From NCBI GenBank assembly GCA_031282925.1, contig JAITCT010000115.1:1-11046 (forward strand): DNA of 11,046 nucleotides, read 5' to 3'. Shown piece by piece: positions 1-6,794 of this stretch. The notes below the pieces were generated by a model that saw nothing but the letters and a program-made list of their open reading frames with translations, was not told the origin of the DNA and made no database searches. This stretch comes from Dysgonamonadaceae bacterium (lineage in GTDB: Bacteria > Bacteroidota > Bacteroidia > Bacteroidales > Azobacteroidaceae). The position numbers and the translations under genes were made by a program. The first letter of the stretch is position 1; each line of letters begins with the position of its first letter.

Positions 1-681
1 TCACCGGTATGTTGCAGGTACAGTTGCGTTATTTCGTCTTTGGTGAAATTCTGCAAAGTGTATGCTTTGGTAACGATATTGAACGGGCTTGCGCTGCCCA
101 GCGATTCACTGTCGGGACGGATTTTAGCCTTGTAATCGCGGATATTGCGCATACCTGCCAAGGCTACGGAGTGAACAAACGGCACAAAACTTCGATCATT
201 GTACCCACTTCGTAATTGTCTGAGAAATGAAATCAGCGTCCCTTCGCTCAGGCAGTCCGCCTCGTCGAATAAAATCACCAGCGGTTTGTCCAACAATTTA
301 CAGAATCGTTTGAGCGACGAATTCAAAAACGCCGGTGAAATTTTCATAATCCGCATCTCCGGCAAAATCCAGACGGTGCGGAATATCCGTATCTTCGAGT
401 TTGACTTTGATATTCCGTACAATCTCAGGTATGCCTTTTTCCGGTTCGATAACCCCTTGCACCTCCTCCAGCGAACAATACAGCGCATAATATTTCCCAC
501 CGGCATTGAGCCTTTTAGTCAAATCCTGCAGATAGGTCGTTTTTCCGCTCTGCCGCGCCGCATGAATCACAAAATACTGTTCCCGGTCTATCAACTTTTC
601 GACGCCCTGCAAACGGGTGGCGGCGTCTATCATATAATGCTTGGCACTGTTACATGGCCCTGCTATATTAAAGTATCTCAT
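1..681 (-). pseudogene. AAA-like ATPase, frameshifted and cut by window edge
   Basis: Reading starts at the ATG at 679-681 and gives 127 residues with an opening MRYFNIAGP and a P-loop AARQSGKTT (GKTT at residues 46-49). It then meets TAA at 298-300. One base further along, the frame continues without interruption to the left edge as KLLDKPLVILFDEAD, a Walker B strand, then SFLRQLRSGYNDRSF and a long tail. Joined, this is the usual layout of the AAA-like ATPases common and multicopy in Bacteroidales (an N-terminal RYFN.AGP motif, a P-loop of the form H.PRQ.GKT, then KPLV..DE.D). A single extra base near 298-301 explains the break; it could be a real mutation or a sequencing error. The C-terminal part lies outside the window. 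Partner and role are unknown. Family call is by motif. Confidence 0.8.
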
Positions 682-704
682 TGCTAAAAATATTTATTGT
701 TTGG

Positions 705-712
705 CAAAATTA
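705..712 (-). promoter_or_regulatory. Bacteroidota -7 element before the AAA ATPase
   Basis: Read on the minus strand this is TAATTTTG, a full match to TAnnTTTG. It lies 23 bases before the ATG at 681. No clean TTG is seen 19-21 bases further upstream, so the -33 half is weak. Confidence 0.4.
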
Positions 713-756
713 CATGAAAATTTTCACATAACATACAGGCAGATAAAAATTATCCC

Positions 757-785
757 GGATTGCTTCAGGCTGTTGCCTTCGCAAT
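757..785 (-). repeat. REP-like repeat copy, left flank of the IS
   Basis: Minus-oriented, degenerate copy of the dispersed repeat whose plus form reads ATTGCGA..CCG...GAAGCAATCC. Here it appears as GGATTGCTTC followed by CCTTCGCAAT. It faces the copy at 1693-1716 across the insertion element. Confidence 0.6.
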
Positions 786-817
786 TGTAAAAGTCAACTA
801 ATTCGTTACATGTTTGC
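779..817 (+). repeat. Left 39-bp terminal inverted repeat
   Basis: Perfect reverse complement of 1661-1699, base for base over 39 positions; similarity stops at both ends. The conserved core includes TGTAAAAGTCAACTAATTCG. The true element end probably lies inside the block, since the outermost bases also belong to the flanking REP repeats. Confidence 0.9.
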
Positions 818-841
818 GCGTTTGGTCGGCGGGATATTGCC

Positions 842-873
842 CGTAGGGGCGCACCTGTGTGTGCCCCCCTACG
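842..873. repeat. Hairpin repeat CGTAGGGGCGCAC
   Basis: Arms CGTAGGGGCGCAC (842-854) and GTGCCCCCCTACG (861-873) pair with one mismatch across a 6-base loop. It looks like a dispersed palindromic repeat inside the insertion element rather than a terminator, since no gene ends here. Confidence 0.6.
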
Positions 874-882
874 TTGATAAAA

Positions 883-905
883 GGCGCGAGGTGCAGCCTC
901 GCACC
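883..905 (-). repeat. GGTGCGAGGC hairpin repeat, copy 1
   Basis: Read on the minus strand it begins GGTGCGAGGCT and folds on GCCTCGCACC-like arms, followed by TTTTATC. The same hairpin with the same TTTTATC tail is at 7166-7188 on the plus strand, and a related copy is at 7226-7247. This marks a dispersed repeat family. Confidence 0.65.
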
Positions 906-995
906 AACAAGGAGGGTAGCTTTAACAGAGGTATAAAAGCAAAGTATAATGGTTGAACCAAACTTTTAGGACGTTTTGCCGAATTTTAAAAAAGG

Positions 996-1394
996 GGAGG
1001 TAAACATCCGGGATGTGGAAGTAATCATTTGGAATGTGGAAGTAAACATCCGAAATGTGGAGGTAAACATCCGGGATGTGGAAGTAAACATTTGAGATGT
1101 GGAGGTAAACATTTGGAATGTGGAAGTAAACATCCGGGATGTGGAGGTAAACATTTGGAATGTGGAAGTAAACATTCGGGATGTGGAGGTAAACATCCGG
1201 GATGTGGAAGTAAACATTCGGGATGTGGAAGTAAACATCCGGGATGTGGAGGTAAACATTTGAGATGTGGAAGTAAACATCCGGGATGTGGAGGTAAACA
1301 TTCGGGATGTGGAAGTAAACATCCGGGATGTGGAAGTAAACATTCGGGATGTGGAGGTAAACATCCGGGATGTGGAGGTAAACATTCGGGATGT
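996..1394. repeat. 21-bp minisatellite, 19 complete units
   Basis: Nineteen exact-length 21-bp units (399 bp) plus an 8-base partial unit at 1395-1402. Each unit is GGA(A/G)GTAA followed by a 13-base block whose commonest form is the palindrome ACATCCGGGATGT. No spacers separate the units. Variation is confined to unit positions 4, 13, 14, 16 and 17, all transitions, plus one A-to-T at position 9 of unit 2. The five-base cores are CCGGG (8 units), TCGGG (5), TTGGA (3), TTGAG (2) and CCGAA (1). From unit 10 on, every even unit is CCGGG, giving a 42-bp higher-order period. As 21 is divisible by 3, long frames stay open through the array by chance. Confidence 0.95.
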
Positions 1395-1402
1395 GGAAGT
1401 AA

Positions 1403-1570
1403 TTTTTTAAAGAAGAAAGTGTATTTGCACAAAAGATTTTCCAAAACCGATTCGTTTTCCCGTTGGTTTGCGGGCGGTAAGGTCTGATATAGCGGTGTTT
1501 GACAGCCATTTCCGGCAACAGGCGCTCAAAGGGGTGTTCCCTCTCTGTTTGGGCCGCAGCCGAACTCCTT
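1403..1570 (-). pseudogene. IS481-like DDE transposase remnant (C-terminal part)
   Basis: On the minus strand, 1548 down to about 1410 reads TEREHPFERLLPEM, then AVKHRYIRPYRPQTNGK, then TNRFWKIF. This is the end of an rve-type integrase core as found in IS481-family transposases, where the motif is IRPYRPQTNGKVERFW. A KEFGCG stretch at 1570-1553 in another frame would match the preceding DNGKEF region, so at least one frameshift is present. The catalytic glutamate expected after NGK-x is asparagine here (NGKTNR). The frame runs straight into the minisatellite, which has replaced the C-terminus. Most of the catalytic core is absent, so the gene is dead. Confidence 0.75.
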
Positions 1571-1660
1571 GATGCAGCCTTGCATCCGGCGGGCTGGGGT
1601 TTGCGAGAGTAATGTTGAATTTGTCATTTTTTTCGTTTTTACATGTTCGTTATAAAGATA

Positions 1661-1699
1661 GCAAACATGTAACGAATTAGTTGACTTTTACAATTGCGA
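1661..1699 (-). repeat. Right 39-bp terminal inverted repeat
   Basis: Perfect reverse complement of 779-817. Followed at once by a plus-oriented REP-like copy that shares its last bases (ATTGC). Confidence 0.9.
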
Positions 1700-1716
1700 G
1701 CCGCGAAACAATCCAG
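1693..1716 (+). repeat. REP-like repeat copy, right flank of the IS
   Basis: ATTGCGAGCCGCGAAACAAT followed by CCAG. Same family as 1746-1787 and 7275-7360, and oriented opposite to 757-785 on the other side of the element. Confidence 0.7.
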
Positions 1717-1745
1717 GGGGGAATTGATAATTAGGGAATTATCCA

Positions 1746-1787
1746 GCCACACTACGTCATTGCGATCCGTAAGGCGAAGCAATCCAG
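1746..1787 (+). repeat. REP-like repeat, full-length copy
   Basis: Begins GCCACACTACGTCATTGCGA and ends GAAGCAATCCAG, with CCGTAAGGC between. It aligns along its whole length with the reverse complement of 7326-7370. AT-rich strings of the type AATTGATAATTAG sit on both sides (about 1723 and 1805). Confidence 0.8.
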
Positions 1788-1827
1788 AGAATTGATATTT
1801 AATAATTGATAATTAGAGGATTATTTG

Positions 1828-1842
1828 GCCTCACTGCGTCAT
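1828..1842 (+). repeat. REP-like repeat, head fragment
   Basis: GCCTCACTGCGTCAT is identical to the head of the REP family. The homology then stops and BspA-like coding sequence begins, so this is a junction. It supplies the stop codon of the broken gene at 1839-2159. Confidence 0.6.
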
Positions 1843-2159
1843 TTAGATGTTACGTTGTTGGGGATATTAACGGTTTGCGAACTATATGCTTTACCGCCTG
1901 TATAATTCGCTTTATCATTCAGGCATATTTTGGGAAAACTGCAGCCATAGAATGCGCCTTCTCCTGTGGATGTTACTGTCGCCGCCAGTGAAATATCTTT
2001 AAGTCTATATAAACCCTGAAACCACCCGTTACCTGTATGAGTTATCCATCCGTCAGGCACATACCAGGCAGCATACGACCAGCCTCACACCGCCATAACT
2101 TCGCCGATACAAAAAATGGCGCAAAGCGCCAAAAATAAAATGAACTTTTTCATATTCAT
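1839..2159 (-). pseudogene. BspA-like leucine-rich-repeat protein, broken and truncated
   Basis: From the ATG at 2157-2159 (or the second ATG at 2151-2153) the frame gives a clear signal peptide, MKKFILFLALCAIFCIGEVM, then a TGA at 2085-2087. The same frame continues past the stop as GWSYAAWYVPDGWITHTG, then ISLAATVTSTGEGAFYGCS, and ends with VNIPNNVTSK. The second and third stretches match the LRR_5 repeat of BspA-type surface proteins (IP.(S/T)VTSIG..AF.GC). One base change at the TGA would restore the frame. Repeats stop abruptly where a REP fragment begins, so the 3' end was lost by rearrangement. BspA proteins are exported adhesin-like proteins; at 107 codons including the stop this is a relic. 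Confidence 0.75.
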
Positions 2160-2424
2160 CCAACTTGTCTGTCAAAATAACACCGGACACAAACCTTTCA
2201 TAAAAGCGAAAAATAAAAAAAACTTTTCCCGGAAAGAAACTGTTATGACATTAATTATATGAATAAGAAAACATTTATTCCAGTCAAACCGGGAAAAAGT
2301 TTTTCAGCGATATTAATAAAAATAAAAAAAAAGTTTCACATATTAAAAAATGCTGTAAAGGAAAAAAATTGACAAAACAAAAAAAGCCACAATATTTAAC
2401 AAATTTAAAGGATATTCATCCGGT
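2160..2424. other. AT-rich gap between metG and the BspA relic
   Basis: Very AT-rich, with A and T runs. AAACTTTTCCCGG at 2220-2232 and CCGGGAAAAAGTTT at 2289-2302 are inverted copies (one extra A) 56 bases apart. The spacing is too wide for a normal terminator. No coding sequence or clear metG terminator is visible. Confidence 0.4.
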
Positions 2425-4470
2425 TTATTTTACTTCGCTTCCGGGCGAAACCTCTTTATCCGGCCGAATGACCGCAACGGCGCCGTCTGCATTTTCCGCC
2501 GCCAAAATCATGCCTTGCGATTCGATTCCCCTGATTTTCCGCGGTTCGAGGTTAGCGATGAAACAAACCTGCTTTCCGACAAGCTCTTCGGGAGCATAAT
2601 ATCCGGCAATTCCCGAAAGAATGGTTCTGCCGCCCAATCCGTCGTCGATTTTGAATTGCAGCAGTTTGTCCGCCCTGGGTACTTTGCTGCATTCCAATAC
2701 TATCCCTGTGCGGATATCCATTTTTTCAAACGCGTCGAAGCCGATGCAGGCTTTGAGCGGTTTGGCCGCCGCCTGCGATTCTTTCAACACATTGGCTTTC
2801 CGGGCGTCCTGCAATTTTTGAATTTGCTTTTCAATTGCTTCATCTTCAATTTTTTCAAACAGCAAATCAGGTTGATTGAGCCTGAGACCCGTTTCGAGCA
2901 AATCAATGCTTCCCAAGTCGCTCCATTTCAAGTCCTTTTTGTTAATCATCCGTTTGAGTTTTTCGGAAGAAAAAGGCAGGAAAGGCTCAAAGGCAATCGC
3001 CAGGCTGGCCGTAATTTGCATGGCAATATTCAGGACAGTTTTCGTCCGTCCGGCGTCGGTTTTCACCGATTTCCAGGGCTCGGTATCGGCTAAATACTTG
3101 TTTCCGGTACGCGCCAGATTCATGGCTTCTTTTAATGCATCGCGAAAACGGAACTGGTTGAGACAGTCTTCCAGGTTCCGTTTAATGTGCTTAAACTCAT
3201 TCAGAGTTGCCCGGTCGTAATCGTCCGGTTCGCCTCTTTCCGGGATTCTTCCTTGAAAATATTTGTGAACAAGTACCATGGCGCGGTTAACGAAATTACC
3301 GAAAACGGCGACTAATTCGCTGTTATTCCGCGCCTGAAAATCTTTCCACGTAAAATCGTTATCCTTGGTTTCCGGCGCGCTGGCCGTTAAAACATAACGC
3401 AATACATCCTGTTTTCCGGGAAAGTCTTCCAGATATTCGTGCAGCCAGACCGCCCAGTTGCGGGAAGTGGATATTTTGTCGCCTTCAAGGTTGAGAAATT
3501 CATTGGCAGGCACGTTTTCGGGCAAAATATATGTTCCTTCGGCCTTGAGCATGGCAGGGAAAACGATGCAGTGGAAAACGATATTGTCTTTTCCGATAAA
3601 GTGAATCAGGCGCGTGGACTCGTCTTTCCACCACTTTTCCCAATCGTCCGGTGAATGTTCGATTGTGTTGGAAATATAACCGACAGGCGCATCAAACCAG
3701 ACATACAGGACTTTCCCTTCGCCGCCTTCTACCGGAATCGGAATGCCCCAGTTCAGGTCGCGGCTCACGGCACGCGGTTGCAAACCCATATCCAGCCAGG
3801 ATTTGCACTGGCCGTAAACGTTGGATTTCCATTCCCTGTGGTCTTCGAGAATCCATTTTTTCAGCCATGCTTCGTGCCTGTCCAGCGGAAGATACCAGTG
3901 TTTGGTTGCTTTCGGCACGGGAATGCTGCCGGAAACGGCCGACTTCGGATGAATCAAATCAAGGGGGCTGAGCGTGGCTCCGCAAACTTCGCACTGGTCG
4001 CCGTAAGCATGTTTGTTGCCGCAGTGCGGACATTCGCCGGTAATATAACGGTCGGCCAGGAATTGCCCGGCTTCCTCATCGTAATACTGTTCCGATGTTT
4101 TTTCGATAAATTCGCCTTTTTCGTATAGCTTTTGAAAAAATCCGGAAGCCGTTTGATGATGGATGGCGGAAGTTGTCCTCGAATAGATATCGAAAGTAAT
4201 GCCGAATTCTTCAAAAGACTTCTTAATAATATAATGATAACGATCAACAATCTCCTGAGGGGTAATCCCTTCCGTTTTGGCTTTCAAGGCGATGGGAACG
4301 CCGTGTTCGTCCGAACCGCCGATAAACAGAACCTCTTCCCCTTTCAGGCGAAGGTAACGGGCGTAAATATCCGCCGGAATGTAAACGCCTGCCAGGTGGC
4401 CAATATGAACGGGACCGTTGGCGTAGGGCAAGGCGGAAGTAATTAATGTTCTTTGAAAAGTTTTGCGCAT
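2425..4470 (-). CDS. metG: Methionyl-tRNA synthetase
   Basis: Cytoplasmic enzyme that charges tRNA-Met with methionine using ATP; essential for translation. The 681-residue product has the class I HIGH motif at residues 22-25 ([11 protein letters not shown]). A zinc knuckle has the pairs CPHC (147-150) and CEVC (160-163). The KMSKS-equivalent loop reads KISTS (332-336) and is followed by RNWAVW. The anticodon-binding helical domain follows. The last 100 or so residues form an EMAP-type tRNA-binding domain ([30 protein letters not shown]). Length and domain order are those of the long dimeric form. It starts with ATG and ends with TAA. No strong Shine-Dalgarno is seen. It lies 44 bases after the IbrB-like gene on the same strand, so it may be co-transcribed; as a housekeeping gene it may also have its own promoter, which I could not identify. 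Confidence 0.97.
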   Translation of the reverse strand: MRKTFQRTLITSALPYANGPVHIGHLAGVYIPADIYARYLRLKGEEVLFIGGSDEHGVPIALKAKTEGITPQEIVDRYHYIIKKSFEEFGITFDIYSRTTSAIHHQTASGFFQKLYEKGEFIEKTSEQYYDEEAGQFLADRYITGECPHCGNKHAYGDQCEVCGATLSPLDLIHPKSAVSGSIPVPKATKHWYLPLDRHEAWLKKWILEDHREWKSNVYGQCKSWLDMGLQPRAVSRDLNWGIPIPVEGGEGKVLYVWFDAPVGYISNTIEHSPDDWEKWWKDESTRLIHFIGKDNIVFHCIVFPAMLKAEGTYILPENVPANEFLNLEGDKISTSRNWAVWLHEYLEDFPGKQDVLRYVLTASAPETKDNDFTWKDFQARNNSELVAVFGNFVNRAMVLVHKYFQGRIPERGEPDDYDRATLNEFKHIKRNLEDCLNQFRFRDALKEAMNLARTGNKYLADTEPWKSVKTDAGRTKTVLNIAMQITASLAIAFEPFLPFSSEKLKRMINKKDLKWSDLGSIDLLETGLRLNQPDLLFEKIEDEAIEKQIQKLQDARKANVLKESQAAAKPLKACIGFDAFEKMDIRTGIVLECSKVPRADKLLQFKIDDGLGGRTILSGIAGYYAPEELVGKQVCFIANLEPRKIRGIESQGMILAAENADGAVAVIRPDKEVSPGSEVK

Positions 4471-4514
4471 AATTTCAAATGTTTGTAAAAAAGTATATGA
4501 TAAAGGAACGTCAG

Positions 4515-5027
4515 TCAGGGGATGCTGAAATCTTTGTCGGCAAACAGCGCTGCCAAACCCGAAATTTGCTTGAACCTGAGCAGTTCATCCTTGTCCATTC
4601 CGATATTATTCATAATCCAGATGTCGCTCATCCCCGCCTTTTTGAGTTCAGCTACAATATTGGTCATTAACTCGATATTATGGGTTCCGCGAGCGCGGTT
4701 ATGCCTTATAGTTGAAGCCATTCGATTCGATAAGTCTTTGTTTATCACGGTTACGGGCAACAATCCTTTTTCCCGTTCGTGAATCCGTTTGGATGTTTTC
4801 ATGATTAAATACCTGTGAAATCCATCCACAAGTTCATATATATCTTCTTCGGGGAGATAATAACAGACGCAAGGCATTGTGTACCCGTCTTCCCAGATAG
4901 ACAGTTCGAGAAGTTCCATTTCCGGTGGCGCCACGACATTCGGATTGTATGCGTTCGCCCGTACCTTTTCCACCGGTACGGGAATTACACTGTAAACGGG
5001 GCTTAAAGCATTTCGGTTATCTTGCAT
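4515..5027 (-). CDS. ibrB: IbrB-like ParB-family protein
   Basis: A 170-residue protein of the ParB/sulfiredoxin superfamily, IbrB type. The N-terminus has NAYNPN (25-30), the helix [12 protein letters not shown] (41-52) and the box LVDGFHR (66-72), matching the nucleotide-binding part of the ParB fold. [13 protein letters not shown] (102-114) and [17 protein letters not shown] (143-159) are the strongest marks of the IbrB subfamily. The ATG at 5025-5027 lies inside the end of the upstream IbrA-like gene, a 25-base overlap in a different frame, which points to translational coupling. In E. coli, IbrB acts with IbrA to activate the eib genes for immunoglobulin-binding surface proteins. The molecular mechanism is not established, and nothing here shows a target. 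It lacks the long DNA-binding C-terminus of chromosome-segregation ParB. Confidence 0.85.
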   Translation of the reverse strand: MQDNRNALSPVYSVIPVPVEKVRANAYNPNVVAPPEMELLELSIWEDGYTMPCVCYYLPEEDIYELVDGFHRYLIMKTSKRIHEREKGLLPVTVINKDLSNRMASTIRHNRARGTHNIELMTNIVAELKKAGMSDIWIMNNIGMDKDELLRFKQISGLAALFADKDFSIP

Positions 5028-6307
5028 TTATATACATTTTGATAAAAATCCATAATTTTCTTTTTATTTTCAAGCTCCTTCTTTGTCAGGGCAAATCCCA
5101 TGTATTTACACAAGTGATCGTTTTTAAGAATACAGATGCACATCCGCTTGAAAGTGGGCAGACTTTTGAAGTCCCGTATGTCTATATCGTCCTGATATTC
5201 CATCTTTACAGGATATTTGTATGTTCTGTAATTGGTATGATTCATTATTTCAATTTCAACACCGAACTCCCGAAGTTTTGCAATCGTTTCTTCCGACAGG
5301 CAACCGCCTTTATTGCGCCAGAAACTGATACTCACGGCCAGTTTTTGCAAATAGTTCAAACGTGTTTCCTCGGGCAGGGTAGACAGCAGGAAATGCATGT
5401 AGCTTTCCCACGTATGCCCGCGCGGAAGGGTGGTTTTGTATCGCGCTACGGCGCTTGTATTGCCGTAAAAAGCCGTGAAATTTACGCCGTTTACGCGGCA
5501 TATCATTTTACCCCACATATCAGGATCAATGGCGCGGTAAAGCGACAAACTATCCTGCGCCGCAGATATAAACGGGCTGGCTATCCGTTGCTTGTCCAGC
5601 GACACGCCCGCCTGGTAATAGAGGTCATACAGATGGTTATAACTCCACTCGAAACGCCCGTTTGCCGTCCATATATCGGTTGTCAGCCAGTCATATATCA
5701 CGTATGCATTGTAAATATTATCAACCAGCTCGCGTGTCCATTGCAGGTTACGGTACATATAACATCTTCTGTTCCCATGGATTGCTTTCCAGCGATGATA
5801 ACTTTCCTGAGTACGTATTCCGACTAAACAGCAGGTCCTTTTTGCTTTTTTCAGATTGTGATACCACTGGGCAAAAAGCATTTGAAACTCATAATCCCAC
5901 ATTTCCTCGTTAAAGAACGGGAAATGCTCTTTCGTATAGCTGCCCGGAGGTATTTCCCTGACCCAAAATTCCCTGCAGTCATCGTCCCAGGGACGCCAGA
6001 AAGTCTGGTACATGGAAGTACAGGTGCTTACCTTGAACGGCACACAGATACGATATACTTCAATGATGTCGGGGTTTGTTTGGAACACATGGTCAATAAA
6101 CCGGAGCGTTTCGTTGTACTGGACTTCGTAGTCCATGTGGTAAATGCCGATTTTTATTTTGAGATTATTTTGCCTTATATGCTGTATGCAAAGATTCAGC
6201 AACACACTGCTGTCTTTACCGCCGGAAAAAGATACGTAAATATTGTCAAATTCGTTAAACACGGTCTCTATCCGGGACATTGCCAATTCATACACGTTTT
6301 TTTTCAT
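5003..6307 (-). CDS. ibrA: IbrA-like PAPS reductase-family protein (DUF3440)
   Basis: A 434-residue member of the adenine nucleotide alpha-hydrolase/PAPS reductase superfamily. The PP-loop SFSGGKDSS lies at residues 26-34, followed by VLLNLC. Further on are YHMDYEVQYNET (about 56-67) and GIRTQESYHRW (163-173). The C-terminal half matches DUF3440 with SLPTFKRMCICILKNDHLC around residues 382-401. This layout fits IbrA rather than CysH, which is shorter and ends with a catalytic Cys motif for sulfite release. It overlaps the upstream GNAT-like gene by 20 bases and the downstream IbrB-like gene by 25. The PP-loop implies ATP or PAPS binding; the reaction is unknown. DndC, the phosphorothioation protein, shares the fold, but no other dnd gene is present. 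Ends with TAA. Confidence 0.87.
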   Translation of the reverse strand: MKKNVYELAMSRIETVFNEFDNIYVSFSGGKDSSVLLNLCIQHIRQNNLKIKIGIYHMDYEVQYNETLRFIDHVFQTNPDIIEVYRICVPFKVSTCTSMYQTFWRPWDDDCREFWVREIPPGSYTKEHFPFFNEEMWDYEFQMLFAQWYHNLKKAKRTCCLVGIRTQESYHRWKAIHGNRRCYMYRNLQWTRELVDNIYNAYVIYDWLTTDIWTANGRFEWSYNHLYDLYYQAGVSLDKQRIASPFISAAQDSLSLYRAIDPDMWGKMICRVNGVNFTAFYGNTSAVARYKTTLPRGHTWESYMHFLLSTLPEETRLNYLQKLAVSISFWRNKGGCLSEETIAKLREFGVEIEIMNHTNYRTYKYPVKMEYQDDIDIRDFKSLPTFKRMCICILKNDHLCKYMGFALTKKELENKKKIMDFYQNVYKCKITEML

Positions 6308-6698
6308 GCCTGAATGCTTGCATTTTTACATATCTTTTCCATCGAAGTACAATGGAAAATCCACATTGTTCAAAATCGGGGATATGGCGCACTTGAGTTA
6401 CCGATTCGAGTATATAATCCGGCTGTAATTCACGGACAACCTCTTTCAACAGCATGGAAAAAACCTTGCTGTCGTCGTCGGCAACATAATAGTTATTGAT
6501 TATCGCTCTGCCTCTATCCAGCTTTGCCGGAATAAAACCCAGCGTGTTGCCTTCTTCTACGGCAATGAACCAAGTGTAATTTTCGGAAGTCTTAAAAGGA
6601 TAGTTAAGATTATATTTCAATACGCTCTCATCCGTTACCAGATGCGCTATCAGGTAATGAAGCCGCTGGTCGTCTCCGTTCAGTTTAACAATTTCCAT
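6288..6698 (-). CDS. Small GNAT-like acetyltransferase, first gene of the ibrAB run
   Basis: A 136-residue protein with the strand pattern of the GNAT fold. YTWFIAVEEGNTLGFI (41-56) fits strands 2-3, RAIINNYYVADD (64-75) fits strand 4, then the helix VFSMLLKEVVREL, and FEQCGFSIVLRWKRYVKM (109-126) as the usual closing 'GF' segment. The acetyl-CoA pyrophosphate loop (normally Q/RxxGxG/A) is not recognisable; VADDDSKVFSM stands in its place, so activity is uncertain. It starts at the ATG 28 bases or so after the predicted transcription start and overlaps the next gene by 20 bases. Tight coupling to ibrA suggests it serves the same system, perhaps by modifying a protein or small molecule. It could be a GNAT-fold protein with no enzymatic role. 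Confidence 0.65.
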   Translation of the reverse strand: MEIVKLNGDDQRLHYLIAHLVTDESVLKYNLNYPFKTSENYTWFIAVEEGNTLGFIPAKLDRGRAIINNYYVADDDSKVFSMLLKEVVRELQPDYILESVTQVRHIPDFEQCGFSIVLRWKRYVKMQAFRHEKKRV

Positions 6699-6733
6699 AT
6701 TTTTTAGTTACTGATATAAGATAAATGAAAGTG

Positions 6734-6764
6734 CAAAAATAGATGAAAATCATAAATCTTCCAA
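6734..6764 (-). promoter_or_regulatory. Bacteroidota promoter for the GNAT-ibrA-ibrB(-metG) run
   Basis: On the minus strand TTG (6764-6762), 20 bases, then TATTTTTG (6741-6734). This is a full match to the TTG-N19-21-TAnnTTTG consensus of the Bacteroidota primary sigma factor. Transcription should start near 6727, giving a leader of about 28 bases before the ATG at 6698. Confidence 0.7.
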
Positions 6765-6765
6765 G

Positions 6766-6794
6766 AACATATGTTGAAAAAAACATTTTTTCAA
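6766..6794. promoter_or_regulatory. Two adjacent palindromes upstream of the ibr promoter
   Basis: AACATATGTT (6766-6775) is a perfect palindrome touching the -33 element. TTGAAAAAA-ACA-TTTTTTCAA (6774-6794) is a perfect 9-bp inverted repeat overlapping it. The position fits an operator or activator site; the second could also be a weak terminator-like hairpin. Function is inferred from position only. Confidence 0.35.

Larger units (their letters stand above)
787..1691 (-). mobile_element. Degenerate IS481-like insertion element carrying a minisatellite
   Basis: About 905 bp bounded by perfect inverted repeats. If the ends are GTAAAAG...CTTTTAC, an AATT is present on both sides (783-786 and 1692-1695) and could be a 4-bp target duplication; because AATT is self-complementary this cannot be proved from one copy. 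Inside, on the minus strand, is the C-terminal remnant of a DDE transposase (1403-1570). The rest is replaced by a 19-unit 21-bp tandem repeat and two hairpin repeats. An intact element of this class would carry a transposase of roughly 300 codons, so most of the gene is missing. It cannot move by itself, although perfect ends could still be acted on by a related transposase elsewhere. Confidence 0.75.

Noticed and set aside
996..1394. CRISPR array
   Set aside because: Units are contiguous 21-mers with no unique spacers, and no cas genes are visible.
1029..1487. Plus-strand frame encoding a Cys-Gly-Lys-His heptad repeat (CGSKHPG)
   Set aside because: The metal-binding look comes from the 21-bp repeat, which keeps frames open. 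It has no ATG start, an in-frame TAA just upstream, and almost all unit differences change the amino acid, with none favouring third positions.
922..1518. Minus-strand 198-codon frame ending in HIPDVY repeats
   Set aside because: It is the transposase remnant reading through the minisatellite by chance. Only the first 36 or so residues have recognisable protein ancestry.
4471..4500. AACATTTG as a private metG promoter
   Set aside because: Seven of eight matches to the -7 element, but it ends only six bases before the ATG, leaving no room for a leader.
4515..5027. Chromosome-partition ParB
   Set aside because: Too short, without a ParA partner or parS-like sites; the [13 protein letters not shown] block marks the IbrB subfamily.
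4925..5827. Plus-strand 300-codon frame opposite ibrA
   Set aside because: Antisense shadow of the ibrA and ibrB genes, which have clear family motifs on the minus strand.
5003..6307. DndC of a DNA phosphorothioation system, or CysH
   Set aside because: The PP-loop is shared, but the C-terminal FKRMCICILKNDH block and the IbrB-type neighbour fit IbrA. No dndB, dndD or dndE, and no sulfate-assimilation gene, is present.
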